This document shows positions 41,229-56,090 of a stretch of 64,000 nt of DNA, in pieces (the first letter of the stretch is position 1; each line of letters opens with the position of its first letter). Source of the stretch: Halocaridina rubra (Eukaryota; Arthropoda; Malacostraca; Decapoda; Atyidae). Below the pieces are notes generated by a model that ran no database searches, had not been told where the DNA came from, and worked only from the letters and a program-made list of their open reading frames with translations. Both the position numbers and the translations under genes were made by a program. The stretch spans positions 149,195 to 213,194 of the forward strand of contig JAXCGZ010022676.1 in assembly GCA_037179515.1 (NCBI GenBank), in the 5' to 3' direction.

Positions 41229-41296
41229 CAGTAGTCCCTTGCTCTATCGCGATTCACCTCTCGCGAATTCACTGTATCGCGATTTTTGCCCCCCCC

Positions 41297-41335
<39 letters not shown>

Positions 41336-42084
41336 CTTTTTTTTTTTTCACACACACACACCAGGATGGGCCAAAAAATTATAGAATAAAACAGCCTTTA
41401 TCAGGCTGTAAAGAGAAACAGAGATGGAGAGTGTAATGACCTGTCAGATGTGAAGGGATTATAAAAGATGTGTAATGAATCTCCTGCTCTCTGCTGGGTT
41501 TTAATATACCTCTGCGTTACTTTCATGATGTCTATTCCAATAATTCTCCTTAGATCTTATTGTTATTATTATTATTGGCAACAATAAGTTTCCTTTGATG
41601 ATGATTGTGGAGATTATTATCATTATTATTATTATTATTATTATTATTAAAGGGCTCATCATTGTTTGTACATCTGTTGGTTTATTTACTTTAATAACTG
41701 TGTACAGTGCCCCTCCCTAGTTAGCTGGGACAAAGAGTGTGGGGGGTTGGGTAGAATAGAATGTTGGAGAGAGAGAGAGAGAGACATCTTTAATTAACTC
41801 TTGTTCATTCAACCAAAACTACATTATTTATTGTAAAAATAATTATTTAATTACAAATTCGTAATAATAATGATATTAATAATAATAATAATAATAATCT
41901 CCACAATCATCATCAAAGGAAAATTATTGCTAAAAATAATAATAATAATAATAATAACAAGATCTAAGGGGAATTTTTGGAATAGACATCATGAGAGTAA
42001 TGCAGAGGTATATTAAAACCCAGCATAGAGCTGGATATTCATTACACATCTTTTATAATCCCTTCACATCTGACAGGTCATTAC

Positions 42085-42257
42085 AAGGGTGATAATTAAT
42101 AAATTTTTAAAAATTCATGATCAAACCAGAACTCGTAATGGGTAATGGATTTAAGTTTGTTAAATTTAGGTTCAGAAGGGAAATTAGTGAAAATTGGCTT
42201 GGTAATACCATAGATTCCTAGTAGGATAATGAATGTCAATATATATACAGTATACAG

Positions 42258-42350
<93 letters not shown>

Positions 42351-42412
42351 TGAAGATGATGATCTTTTCTAATCGTAATCCTCTTTGTACTCGTGGAAGA
42401 AGTGTAAAAAAA
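42085..42412 (+). pseudogene. CR1-like LINE 3' fragment in E8
   Basis: AAAATTCATGATCAAACCAG, AGAACTCGTAATGGGTAATG and GGTTCAGAAGGGAAATTAGT match the copies at 36.3 and 49.7 kb. It is interrupted by (TA)n (42,264-42,344), then ends with the 3' UTR block ATGATCTTTTCTAATCGTAA and an A12 tail. Confidence 0.75.
42264..42344. repeat. (TA)n array inside the LINE fragment
   Basis: About 40 AT units, at the place where the F copy 1 LINE fragment also carries (TA)n. Confidence 0.98.
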
Positions 42413-42647
42413 AAAAAGGGGGGAAAATTTTTTTTTAAGTGTTCCTACTTCGCGAAAATTCACCTATCGCAACGAGTCCCAGAACTTAACCCTCGCGATA
42501 AACGAGGGATCACTGTATATATATAAAACCCAGCCACTGAGGGGGGCAAGCCAGCCTCAACTTGGTGCTGGTCCCAAGCCCAGGTAGATGGGGAGGGTTG
42601 GTGGCAGAAAGGGCATCTGGCCATAAAAAATTTGCCAAAGCCAAAAT

Positions 42648-43799
42648 ATGGCCAGTACAGATAACGAGAATAGTCACCATACTAGGGCGTTCCCCTTAGG
42701 CGACGCGTTGGGGCTTCGCCTGACCCCTCCGGAAAGACATCAAGGGCTATCCAGTCATGGGTGGGCTGGGTTAAAGAGGCAAGCTCGAGGGAGAGTGTCA
42801 GATGTGGTGCTGCGGGTGGGCACTCTTAATGTGGGGATGATGACTGGGAAGGGGCGAGAATTGGTGGACCTGATGGAGAGGAGGAGAATTGGAGTGCTGT
42901 GTGTGCAGGAGATCAGGTGGAAAGGAAATAAGGTGAGGGAACTGGGTGAGGATTGCAAATTGTTCAATAGTGGAGCAAATGAGGAAGGGAGGAATGGTGT
43001 AGGAATAACACTACCCAAAGACCTGAAGGAAAGCTTACGTGGTATGAATAGAAAGAGTGACAGAATTATGAGTCTAAAGCTGGGACAGGGAAAAACGGTA
43101 GTCAATGTGGTATGTGCCTATGCCCCACAAACTGGTTGTACAGCGGAGGAGAAGGATGTATTTTGGGAGGAGATGGACCAGGAGCTTAGAGCAATTCCTA
43201 TAAGGGAGAGGGTAATTTTGGGAGGAGATCTAAATGGCTACTTGGGAATTGGGAGGGCTGGGATAAGTAGAGTTCATGGGGGCTGGGGGGTGGATGAGAG
43301 AAATGAAGGTGGAGAGAGAGTGATTGATTTTGCAGTGGCATTTGATCTGGCATTGGTCAACACATTCTTTGAGAAAGAGGAAAACAGATTGATTACATAC
43401 AGTAGTGGTGGGAGGGAGAGCCAGATAGATTTATTGTTGTGTAGGAGAGACCATCTGAAGGAGATTAGCAATTGTAAAGTAATAAAGGGGGAGAGTGTAG
43501 CAGTGCAACATAGGATAGTAGTAACTGATTGCAGGCTCAGAAAATGTAGGAAAAGTAAGAAGCCGAGGGTGGACCCAAAGATAAAGTGGTGGAGCTTGAA
43601 AGATGCAGAGCTGAGAGCTATGTTTAAGGGAAGAGTGTTGGAAGCGATAAGGTTGCATGAGGATGTACTGGAATGGTGGACAGAGAATAGTAAGGTGATT
43701 TTGAGGGTTGGTGAGGAGGTACTTGGAAAGTCATCAGAAAGGAAACCCCAAATGATAAAGAGTCATGGTGGTGGAATAAGGAAGTGCAAGACTGGGTGA
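42648..43799 (+). pseudogene. RTE ORF2, APE endonuclease part
   Basis: An open frame of 383 codons from an ATG at 42,648; the true product would continue into RT. Endonuclease motifs: TLNVGMMTGKG, VQEIRWKG, YAPQTG, GGDLNGYLG, SQIDLLLC and VQHRIVVTD, in normal order over residues ~55-300. The frame is lost by a one-base shift near 43,750, after which the other frame reads SWWWNKEVQ, the usual linker. Related proteins are often annotated in animals as craniofacial development protein 2-like; here it is plainly a retrotransposon. Confidence 0.88.
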
Positions 43800-44296
43800 A
43801 GAACAAGAAGGAAGCTAAGAAAAAGGCAGATTTATCAGGCCTGGAGCAGGATAAAGAAGATTACAAGTAGGCAAAGAAGTAGGCAAGGAGAGCAGTAGCA
43901 AAAGCAAAGGCAAAGAAATTGAATGAAGTCTATGAAGAGCTGGAAACACCAGAAGGAGAGAAGAAAATATGGCGAATTGCCAAGGTCCAAGATGCTGCAA
44001 CCAAGAACTTGACCCAAGTAAGACAAATAAAAGATAACCATGGAGTAGTTCTAGCAGAAGAGTATGAAACAAAAAGCAGATGGGAAACTTATTTTGAAGG
44101 GTTACTAAATGAAGAGAACCCAAGAGCAGTATTTGAAGATGGACTTCTATATGAAGCAGTTACAACAACAGTGGCTAGAAGAGAGGTAGAGAGGGCAGTA
44201 AGGAAAATGAAAAATGGAAAGGCAGCAGGACCTGATAAGATGCCAGTGGAGGTATGGAAGAGTCTTAGAGAGGAATGCATAGATATCTTGTGGGAC
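43751..44296 (+). pseudogene. RTE ORF2, RT amino-terminal part
   Basis: Continues the RTE protein: a Lys/Ala-rich linker with two TAG stops (near 43,869 and 43,881), then KIWRIAKVQDAATKN, QIKDNHGVVLAEE, TYFEGLLNEENPR and MKNGKAAGPDKMPVEVWKSL. It ends ..ECIDILWD at 44,296, where the nested LINE's poly(T) begins. Confidence 0.88.
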
Positions 44297-47200
44297 TTTT
44301 TTTTTTTTTTTTTTAAGAGTGTGACACCGGGACAGGCAGAAACTGCCCTCATCAACAACGGCCCGGGCACGAGAAAATACCAAGACGAAGGAAAAGAAAA
44401 AGGTTAAGGGCAAGGCAGAGATGAGGTAATGTCACACAAAGGAAAACGACAGACAGAAAAAAACAGTCAAAGTATAGAGGACCCAGAGATATGGAGGACT
44501 AGGCTCTGAGATGACGATAGATCTGCTTTTTGAAGGATGAAAGGTCATAAGAATTAGGAAAGACAGAAGGAGGAAGAGAGTTCCAGAGTCTGGAGGTAGA
44601 TGGGAAGAAGCAGTCGCTGCACCGACCAATCCGCGAGCTACAAATCTCCACACAGTACCTGTGAGATGATGCCGCTTGGCGAGTGTTACGCGGCCTCGGC
44701 AGTGGAGGAGGGATGCAACTCACCAACTCATCAGAGCAGCGATGGAAGTAGTAGCGATAGAAAAGCGAAAGGGAAGGTACCTTACGGCGAAGAGAGAGAG
44801 AATCCAGGTTAGAAGTAAGAGAAGGATCATTAATGAGTCTGATTGCCTTAGATTCAACCCTATCAAGAAGATAAGTAAAGGAAGAAGCACCCCAGATATG
44901 TGAGCAGTATTCTAAGCAGGGGTGGATAAGACCTTTGTAAATTTTAAGTAACTGCAATGAGGAAAAGTAATAATGAAAACGAAACAAAATCCCCAATTTT
45001 TTGAATGAAGATTTAGAAATTTGGATTATGTGATTCCTCCAAGACAAGTTAGAGGCTATATGGATTCCTAATATATTGATAGAGTTAAGAGGGTAAATTT
45101 CATTAGTTTCGAAAACAATAGGGTTTTCAGGAGGAGAAGAAGATAAAGAGATAGCCAGAAACTGTGTCTTGGAGGCATTGAATTTAACTATATTTTGAGT
45201 GCCCCATTCAGATACTCTCTGCAAATCGGAGTTAAGAGTAGAAGAAAGAGTGATACGAGATTGATTACGAGTAACAGATGAAGGTTGTGAAGAAAAGGCA
45301 GAGGAAATGTGAAGGGTAGAATCATCGGCAAAGGCATGAAGAAGAGAGGAAGATGGGGATTGTAGAAGATCATTGATGAAGAGAAGGAAGAGAGTAGGTG
45401 AAAGAACAGAGCCCTGTGGAACACCACTGGAAACAGAGAAAGGGCTAGATGTCGTGCCATCAACAACTACAGATATAAAACGGTCAGTAAGAAAACTGGA
45501 AATCAGAGAACAGAAAGAAGGGGTAAAGCCATAGGCAGGGAGTTTGGCCAACAGAGCCTTGTGCCAGACTCTGTCAAAAGCCTTAGAGATATCAAGAGCG
45601 ACGACAAAGGATTCCCCATAGTTCCTCAGAGAAGATGACCATACATGAGTAAGATAGGACAGGAGATCACCAGTGGATCTTGCCTTGCGGAAGCCATACT
45701 GGTGATCGGAGATAAGTGAGCTAGATTCAAGGGGTTTCAAGAAGTGAGCATTGAGCAAAGTTTCGAAAACTTTAGCAGTAGAGGAGGTTAGGGCAATAGG
45801 TCAGTAATTAGAAGGAATAGAGCGGTCACCCTTCTTAGGAACAGGTTGAACTAGAGCATACTTCCAAGATGAAGGATAGATACTGGTTGACAGAATGAGG
45901 CGAAAAAGACGGCAAAGCACGGGAGCCAGTTCATCTGCAAACTCCTTAAGGAACCTTGCAGGGATACCATCGGGACCAAATGCCTTGTTTGTCTTTAGTG
46001 AGCGAAGAACCTTATGAACTTTGCGTGAAGAAAGGATAAGGGAGGGCATAGGGTTAGAGAGGGGAAAAGACTGAGGAACAGGTGCGCTGGAATCGTTGAT
46101 AGAAGAGTTGGCAGAAAAATGAGAGCCAAAGAGAGTGGCTTTGTCAGTGGGAGAGCAAGCTGTAGAACCATCAGAACGAATGAGAGGGGGAAAGCTTGAG
46201 TTACAGAAGTTTTTGGAGAGGTTTTTGGCTAAGGACCAGAAGCATTTGTCAGTGGGAGAGGAGTTAAGGTCATCAACTTTCCTTCTTATAAAGGAAGCCT
46301 TAGGCCTTCGAATCTGAGCTGTACAGCGATTCCGAGCTATAATAAAAGCAGAGCGAGTTAAATCAGAAGGAGAGGCTTGGTAAGATCGGTGAGCCTGATT
46401 CCTAGCCTGGATAGCCATGGAGCAGGCACGGTCAAACCAAGGTTTAGGGGGAGAGAAAGTTTTTGTAGAAGAGGGGATGAACGCCTCCATTCCCGCGGTC
46501 ATGATCTCGGCAACTTTTACAGCTACCCGATCAGGGTTGCGGGATCGAAAGCAGTAGTCATCTCATGGGAAGTCAAAGAGAAAGTTACGCAAATTTTCAT
46601 ATTGGGTTCGCTCGAAGTGCCAAAGGCGGCGTTGAATAGGAGGGATTGGTGGTGGGGGAGCGAAAATGGAAGAGACAGAGACCATGGAGTGGTCAGATTT
46701 ACCAAGAGGGGAAAGCACAGAATAAGAGTAGTTTGAAGGGTTAGAAGTAAAAAATAGGTCAAGAGTGTTTGCAGTATGTTCATGACGATCAGGAACGCGA
46801 GTAGGATGTTTGATAATTTGCTCCAGATCGTGAGTAATAGAGAAAGCAAGAGCCTCGCTTCCTCCCACATCAGTGTGAGAAGAATGAAGCCACTCACTGT
46901 GGTGTACATTGAAGTCTCCAATGTAGAGAACTTCGGCATGTGGGTGAGAAGATAGCAAGGACTCATGGCACGAGGAGAGATATTCAAAGAAAGACACAAA
47001 CTCGGTGGAGTTTGGAGAACAGTAGCAGAAGCAAAGGATGATAGTGGTGGTGGACAGATAGACTTTTAGCCAGAGAACATCAAAGTCAGGAGATTCAAGG
47101 TCCATGAGCCTCACAGTAGGAGTGTTAATGTTGCAGTAAGCACAGACCCCACCTTTGGAACGAAAACGAGTATACAGATTATAGTGGGAGATTTGGAAAG

Positions 47201-47750
47201 GGTCAGTGGAAGCATGTATAGACAACTGGGTTTCAGATAGGAGGTGGAGGTTAGGGAGGAAAGTGCCCAAGTGCTGTTCCACAGACGAAAGATTAGAGTT
47301 CAGCCCACGAATGTTTGAATAGTGAAGAGTGAATGAAGCAGATCTATTGGGAGGTGCAAGGTTAAGAGCAGAACCATTACTACCACCAGGCGTGTCTGCC
47401 CTCAAGCCAATGGTGGAGTCAACACGATCCCCGGAGATTCTTCGCACCCCACTATGCCGGGTACTGGGGGCCATTAGTTGTGAACCTTCCATAAATAATG
47501 ACAAAATGTGAGGAAAAGGAAAGTAAAAGAGACAGATGTGCAGAATGTTGTGACTTGTCAAATGTAATGGAATAGCAAGAGATGTGTAATGAATATGCCA
47601 GAATATTCAGTGTAGATGTAGGCATGAGGAAAGAACTGTCCTGAAGGAAGACTCAACCTGGAACTGTCTGGACCAGTCCTAGTTGCATCCTAATACCTTC
47701 AGTCACAGTCTTTCAACGGGCGGCTGATGCCATTGCCAACCTACTATCCA
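44297..47750 (-). mobile_element. Jockey/CR1-like LINE nested in the RTE element
   Basis: A minus-strand LINE inserted into the RTE RT domain. The A18 tail is seen as T18 at 44,297-44,314; the 3' UTR runs to 44,498, ORF2 from 44,499 to about 47,490, and the 5' leader to about 47,750. RTE coding resumes at TAATGCAAAAGATC. I find no obvious target-site duplication. The leader segment near 47,500-47,620 resembles the arms of the E5/E8 fold-back elements. Confidence 0.88.
44499..47561 (-). pseudogene. Jockey/CR1-like ORF2: APE and RT, two TGA stops
   Basis: A single frame of about 1,020 codons, closed only by TGA at 46,563-46,565 (probably TGG to TGA) and TGA at 45,798-45,800 (NYRPIALTS context, probably CGA to TGA); both are transition changes. 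The likely start is at or just inside 47,561; Met at about 47,489 is also possible. APE: YSNIRGLNSN, LSETQLS, YIGDFNVHH, KSDHSMVS (residues ~100-310). RT: NKAFGPDGIPARFLKE, ALVQPVPKKGD, YGFRKARST, motif A ALDISKAFDRVWH, SSGVPQGSVLSP and HAFADDSTL. It ends with SRLWNSLPPSVFP and KKQIYRHLRA. No RNase H. Among the best-preserved ORF2s here. Confidence 0.9.
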
Positions 47751-48990
47751 TAATGCAAAAGATCTTTAGTCAGGAAAAGATGCCAGAAGAGTGAAGAGGA
47801 AGCCTAATCATCCCAATCTATAAAGGGAAGGGAGACATTCAGGAGTGTGGAAACTATAGAGGTATAAAGTTGTTAAGTCATACTATGAAGATATGGGAGA
47901 AGATCATGGAGAGGAGACTCAGAGAGGTAACGACAATTGGAGATGGACAGTTTGGCTTCATGCCTGAATGAGGGACAGTGGATGCCATATTTGCCTTGAG
48001 ACAAATGATAGAAGCATCGGGAGAAACAGAAAGGACTGCATATGGTCTTTATTGACCTGGAAAAGGCATATGATCGAGTACCACGTCAAGAGGCGTGGAG
48101 GTGTATTAGAGAAAAGGGTGTCCCCGAGAAATATGTAAGAATCATCCAAGATATGTATGATGAGGGCAAAGGCAAATGTTAAGAGCAGTGTGGGCTTGAC
48201 AAAAAGTCTCTCAGTAAATGTTGGTCTGCTTTGAGTCCATATCTATTTGATCTGGTCTTGGATGTAGTAACCCAGGGTATTAGAGATCCATCTCCATAGT
48301 GAATGCTCTTTGCAGATGACATTGTACTCTGTAGCAACAGACGAGAGGTAGTGGAAGAGAAGCTTGAGGAGTGGAGAAGAGTGATGGAGGATAGAGGACT
48401 GAAAATCAGCAAGAAGACAAGAGTACTTGAGGTTGAGGGATGATGAGGATGGGGAGGTCAATTTGCAGGGGGAGGTGTTGAAAAGAGTTGAAAAGTTCAA
48501 GTATTTGGGATCAACAGTAGCAGAGGATGGTGAGCTAGAGTTAGAAATAACCCACAGAATACAAGCGGGATGGAAGAACTGGAAGAAAGTGTCTGGGGTG
48601 CTGTGCGACAGGAGAATAGGGATTAAGTTGAGGGGTAAAGTGCACAAGCCAGTTGTGAGACCTGCGATGATGTATGGAGCAGAGACATGGGCAATAAAGA
48701 AGACACAAGAAAAAAACTGGATGTGGCAGAGATGAGGATGTTGAGATGGATGTGTGGGATGACAAGAAGCGATAAGATCAGAAACGAGGCAGTTAGAGGC
48801 ACCTCAAAAGTTATAGAAATATCAGATAAGATGCAAGAAAGTAGACTAAGATGGTATGGTCATGTCGTTACGAGGGATGAACAGTATGTCGGGAGGAGAG
48901 TGATGGAAATGGATATACAGGGTAGGAGAAGGAGAGGGAGACCAAAGCGTAGGTAGATGGATTGCAGCAATGATGACCGGAGGTCCAAAG
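47751..48990 (+). pseudogene. RTE ORF2, RT carboxy part
   Basis: Continues from the nested LINE: QKIFSQEKMPEE, IIPIYKGKGD, NYRGIKLLSHTMKIWEKI, QFGFMPE with TGA where Arg is expected, and motif [13 protein letters not shown] after a frameshift near 48,040. Further on are [10 protein letters not shown] at about 48,310, FKYLGSTVAEDGE and MMYGAETWA, then a shift near 48,710 to RMLRWMCGMTRSDKI, SRLRWYGHV and [11 protein letters not shown]. Multiple stops and shifts; inactive. Confidence 0.88.
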
Positions 48991-49084
48991 GTTTGTTGGG
49001 TGATGAGATATGGGACAGAAACATATGGAGAACACTGGCCAGAAACATCGACCCCACATAAAAGTGGGAAAAGATGTAGACGAA

Positions 49085-49202
<118 letters not shown>

Positions 49203-49689
49203 CTAGTTCTCAGAATAACGCCTAGATAGGTTCTCAGAAGGGTCGGGTAAATTTAACATCGCGTGAAAAAACGAGTTATTTTCCATAGGAAACAATGATA
49301 AAGGGCATAGATACGTTCCAAACCTTACATAGACACACCATGCCAAAGATATAAGATAAGTAAAAAACATATATTATTACTACATACCAAAGCAGAAAAC
49401 CCTGTATCTATTTTTAAGAGTATACAAAAGATATTCATATTCACTTTACAGCTAGAAATTAACATACATTACTATACTTTACTCTATTATGCAGTGGGCA
49501 ACAGTTATGCAGTACACTGGGATATGCATGGTGGCAGTGAGCAAGTAACTTATGTGGTAGAAGAGGAGGAGGATGCAGGAGAACGAACTTCTATCTGCAA
49601 ATGTATACAAAGATAAAATAAGAATTATAAATAACCAAAGCAAGACTAAAAAACGAAAAAAATAATAATTTTGCAATGCCTAAATCTAC

Positions 49690-49922
49690 CATATGACAGA
49701 TTAAAAAATTTAATCTACATTCTCTAGAGAGGCACAGAGTTAGGGGGGATATGATTGAGGTGCATAAATGGCTTAAAGGGATTAACAAAATTCATGATCA
49801 AGCCAGAACTCGTAATGGGTAGTGGATTTAATCTTGATAACTTTAGGTTCGGAAGGGAAATTTGGTGAAAATTGGCTTGGTAATACCGTAGAGTATTCCT
49901 AGTAGTATAATAAATGCAAATA

Positions 49923-49966
<44 letters not shown>

Positions 49967-50240
49967 GATGGGATAGGATAGGAGGTGAAAAAAGGGAGGG
50001 GATTAAGGATATAAGGGAATTGGAGGGAAAAGCACGAAAATTAAATAAAATAAGAGAGAAAAAAGAGAGGGGCAGACCCTCGTGCTAAGTTTTGATCTGG
50101 AATTCAGATTCTGAATTGTATTACTTAGACACCTTCAAATGTAGATTAGATAGACATATGACAGAGGTAGGGTGGGTGTATATATAATGTATAATGATGA
50201 TGATCTTTTCTTATCGTAATCCTCTTTGTACTGGTGGAAG
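49690..50240 (+). pseudogene. CR1-like LINE 3' fragment in family F copy 2
   Basis: LHSLERHRVRGDMIEVHKWL and KIHDQARTRNG, then (after the A-tailed insertion) DTFKCRLDRHMTEVGWVY and the 3' UTR block TGATGATCTTTTCTTATCG. This copy retains the C-terminal coding part that is replaced by (TA)n in the other two copies. Confidence 0.75.
49925..50120 (-). repeat. Short retroposed insert with long A tail
   Basis: T43 at about 49,927-49,964 followed by about 155 bp (AGGATGGGATAGGATAGGAG to GAATTCAGATTCTGAATTG) interrupts the LINE coding frame between ..ANT and DTFK. Looks like a retroposed RNA on the minus strand; source not identified, and no RNA polymerase III boxes seen. Confidence 0.55.
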
Positions 50241-50390
50241 AAGCCTCCGCGGGCGCTTCTTTACTATATTATATTATTTTTTTTTTTAAATATAGTAAAT
50301 AAGCGCCCGCGGAGGCTTCTTACACCAGTACAAAGAGGGTTACGATAAGAAAAGATCATCATCATTATACATTATATATACACCCACCCT
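50170..50390. repeat. Inverted repeat / hairpin of LINE 3' UTR
   Basis: Arms at about 50,170-50,272 and 50,290-50,392: GGGTGGGTGTATATATAATG vs its reverse complement, through TCTTACACCAGTACAAAGAG and the GC-rich core GCCTCCGCGGGCGCTT / AAGCGCCCGCGGAGGC. The loop is T-rich (TATTATTTTTTTTTTT). Confidence 0.92.
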
Positions 50391-50674
50391 ATTGGGTAGA
50401 ATAGAATGTTGGAGAGAGAGAGAGAAAAAACGATTTCTCTATTTATCCACCACTTATTTTTTTCCTACCCTTGTTGCTACTACTACTACTACTATTACTA
50501 CTTATAATAATAATAATAATATCAATAATAATCTCCACAATCATCATCAAAGGGAAATTATTGTTAAAAGTAATAATAATAATAATAATATCTAAGGAGA
50601 ATTTTTGGAATAGACATCATGAGAGTAATGCAGAGGTATATTAAAACCCAGCAGAGAGCTGGATATTCATTACA

Positions 50675-51802
50675 GATAGATAGATACTTTATTGACCACA
50701 AAATACATCGATAAATTATATACATAGCATAGTAGATTAGTTACTCTCTTCAATAATACAAATCTCATATAAAAATTAAAATCAAAAGTTTAAATTGTAG
50801 TCCAAAAACTAAACCGTTATCAAATATAGATGGCATAACTGGCAATATGGAATGAGTAATTCATTGCAAAAAATAAACATGGTCTCCATACCTTCACCGT
50901 TCAATACAATGCTAAAATATTATGAATTATCATACATACGGTATCAGGCGTGAATTGATCAGAATGCATTAACTGTTCCAAAGTATCAAAATTATGACTC
51001 TGCCTAAGTTGAGCGGTGAGCGGACAATATTGAACCACGTGTCGTTCATTCTGTACATCACCACACATACACAAACGTTCCTCTGGCAGCAACCGCCCCC
51101 GCCCTCGCCTGTACCACCGCCCTGTCTCACACACCAATGAATGTCCACACACGCGAAAACGAGTAAATGACAGTCTGTGCAGTTCATTAATAGTGTGTCT
51201 TTGCTTATAAACATGATGTACGTCAAAAGATGGGTTAATTTCTTTATATATCTTACGACTAGATGACTCACTGTTCCTAATCCCAGACACAACATCTCTC
51301 ATCACAACGCTCAGATCTACTGGCTCTCGTGAAATATATTCGCTCACCAATCTACCCGTAACATAATTCGCCTCAGTGACAGTCCTAATAGCAAATGAAA
51401 GCGGGTCATCTCGGTACTCGGATCTTTCTTGCCACATTCTGTGAAAGAACTTATGCTGTTTATATTTTACAAGATCTGGCAATGGAGGGTATCCAGATTC
51501 AACATAACAAACGTCACTACATGTTGTTCGCCTCACTCCCAGTAACTATTTCAAACACCAGTTGTATAACTTAATCATAGGCTTCAGATCCAAACACACC
51601 CACGACTCACATCCATAAAGCAGTGTTGACATAAGACAAGCATCAAAAACTCGTTTCTTCACAATGAAGGGAATATCGTTATTTTTCATTATGAATGAAA
51701 CAAATTTAAGTACATGGCACACCTTAGCATTAGCATGAGCTCTAACAGCTGATGAAACACACTCGTCACTCGTAAATGGTGAACCTAAATAACTATACTT
51801 AT
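50675..51802 (-). mobile_element. 5'-truncated LINE inserted in an E5-type element
   Basis: Precise boundaries follow from the uninterrupted E5 sequence: GGATATTCATTACA stops at 50,674 and CACATCTTTTATAATCCC resumes at 51,803, overlapping by only CA. The 3' end (left) is a (GATA)n simple repeat preceded by AATAAA on the minus strand; coding sequence runs right up to the 5' edge. Confidence 0.88.
50901..51802 (-). pseudogene. LINE ORF2 carboxy-terminal fragment
   Basis: Minus-strand frame: KKRVFDACLMSTLLYGCESW (RT thumb region), a TAG near 51,549, then a 211-codon stretch ending at 50,901 with LSFTRFRVCGHSLVCETG and the Cys/His cluster CMCGDVQNERHVVQYCPLT. That post-RT zinc-binding tail occurs in several non-LTR clades. 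Catalytic RT and endonuclease are absent through 5' truncation. The clade is not resolved. Confidence 0.75.
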
Positions 51803-52039
51803 CACATCTTTTATAATCCCTTCACATCTGACAGGTCATTACACTCTCCGTCTGTTTCTCTTTACAGCCTGATAAAGGCTGCTTTATTTTATCATTTTTT
51901 GGTCCATCCTGGTGTCACAATAACCTTATTTTTTTTTTTTTTTTTTTTTTTTTCTCGCGAATTCCGAGTTTTTTACTATTATTTTTGGGGGGGTTATTGC
52001 AATTTCGCATATAAAAAAATCGCGTATAAAAGGAACAAG

Positions 52040-55239
<3,200 letters not shown>

Positions 55240-55927
55240 TCTTTAAACTAAAACATTTCTATAGGTAGAAAAGCTACCCACCCACCATTCCTATCTTATA
55301 TCTCCCCTCTTGTTCTTTTATCTTTACTAGATAAATGTTTAATGCTTTTATATTTCAAATTAATTTTTTATCTGTACTTGCAACTGTAGATGGCTATAAC
55401 ATGTCTTACTCACCGCCCTAGGTAGACTAATATGTGACAGCATCAAATGAGCTCTTTAGGGTATCAGAAGACTTTGAAGACCCATATCTACGTGTGTAAG
55501 AATTATAAAACTCTAGGCTGGAGATGAATGCAGATCTTTAGAGGTGAAGGCACAGGAAAGAAATAAGTGGCAGAATTTCAACGAGGCCATGTGCATCACA
55601 CAGCGTTGGAGACAGTGTCGATGATGATGAATTGCAACTGTATCTGTCTATCAATCCCTGTTCTTGCTGGCCATCCTGACAGTTTGTGTATATAGTAAAA
55701 TGGTATGTTTCCGGTGTCACTCCATTCCTCCTAACAGTTTCCATGTGGATAAATGAAGCAGCAATATTTTTTTTTCTGTTCCTCTTTTCTTTATCCCATT
55801 AACCATTCAGCATCCTGCAACCACTTTTGAATCCAGTACTGTTCCTCATTTATTATATCATGGCAAGAAAAAAGTCCTACCTTCTTGATAGTCTTTTAGG
55901 TTTTGCATTTATCATCCTGTATCTGGG
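55240..55927. other. Low-coding stretch, nothing recognised
   Basis: Begins where the last tRNA-like head is cut. No family signature found in the short frames. Confidence 0.4.
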
Positions 55928-56090
55928 GACTGTGATAGTGCAGTGGTTTGAGCACTTGACTCAAAAAGTGACAAGTTGACATTCGAGCTCATCGCAGGGT
56001 GCTAGGAAGGTCATCCATCCTTATTTCCCTTGCTCCTACTTTTCTGTGTCCACCACCATGATGGGAATTAATAGTGACATATGAAATGAC
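55928..56090 (+). repeat. SINE S1 copy (well preserved)
   Basis: GATAGTGCAGTGGTTTGAGC (A box), ACTTGACTCAAAAAGTGACA, CATTCGAGCTC (B-box region), GTGCTAGGAAGGTCATCC, TGTGTCCACCACCATGATGG and GTGACATATGAAATG. Confidence 0.8.

Larger units (their letters stand above)
41229..42515. mobile_element. Fold-back element E8, second copy of the E5 family
   Basis: Starts CAGTAGTCCCTTGCTCTATC and ends AACGAGGGATCACTG, then TATATA. The left arm and centre match E5 closely (CCAGGATGGGCCAAAAAAT, GTGCCCCTCCCTAGTTAGCT). The right arm stops at GGTCATTACA (42,087), where a LINE 3' fragment with (TA)n follows before the right terminus. Has a C16 run followed by long T runs at 41,289-41,350. Confidence 0.85.
42525..49083 (+). 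mobile_element. RTE-type LINE, interrupted by a nested LINE
   Basis: One ORF2-type coding region read in two blocks, 42,648-44,296 and 47,751-48,990, with a 3.45-kb minus-strand LINE between them. The leader (42,525-42,647) contains AGCCAGCCTCAACTTGGTGC and GGCATCTGGCC. The 3' end is short and stops at (TA)n. APE motifs with QHR instead of SDH, and the [18 protein letters not shown] ending, are typical of the RTE clade. Confidence 0.9.

Noticed and set aside
42755..44123. Minus-strand hydrophobic frames opposite the RTE endonuclease
   Set aside because: Antisense shadows of a clear APE/RT frame.
48687..48956. Separate small gene with basic tail [11 protein letters not shown]
   Set aside because: It is the frameshifted C-terminal end of the RTE ORF2, a standard RTE ending.
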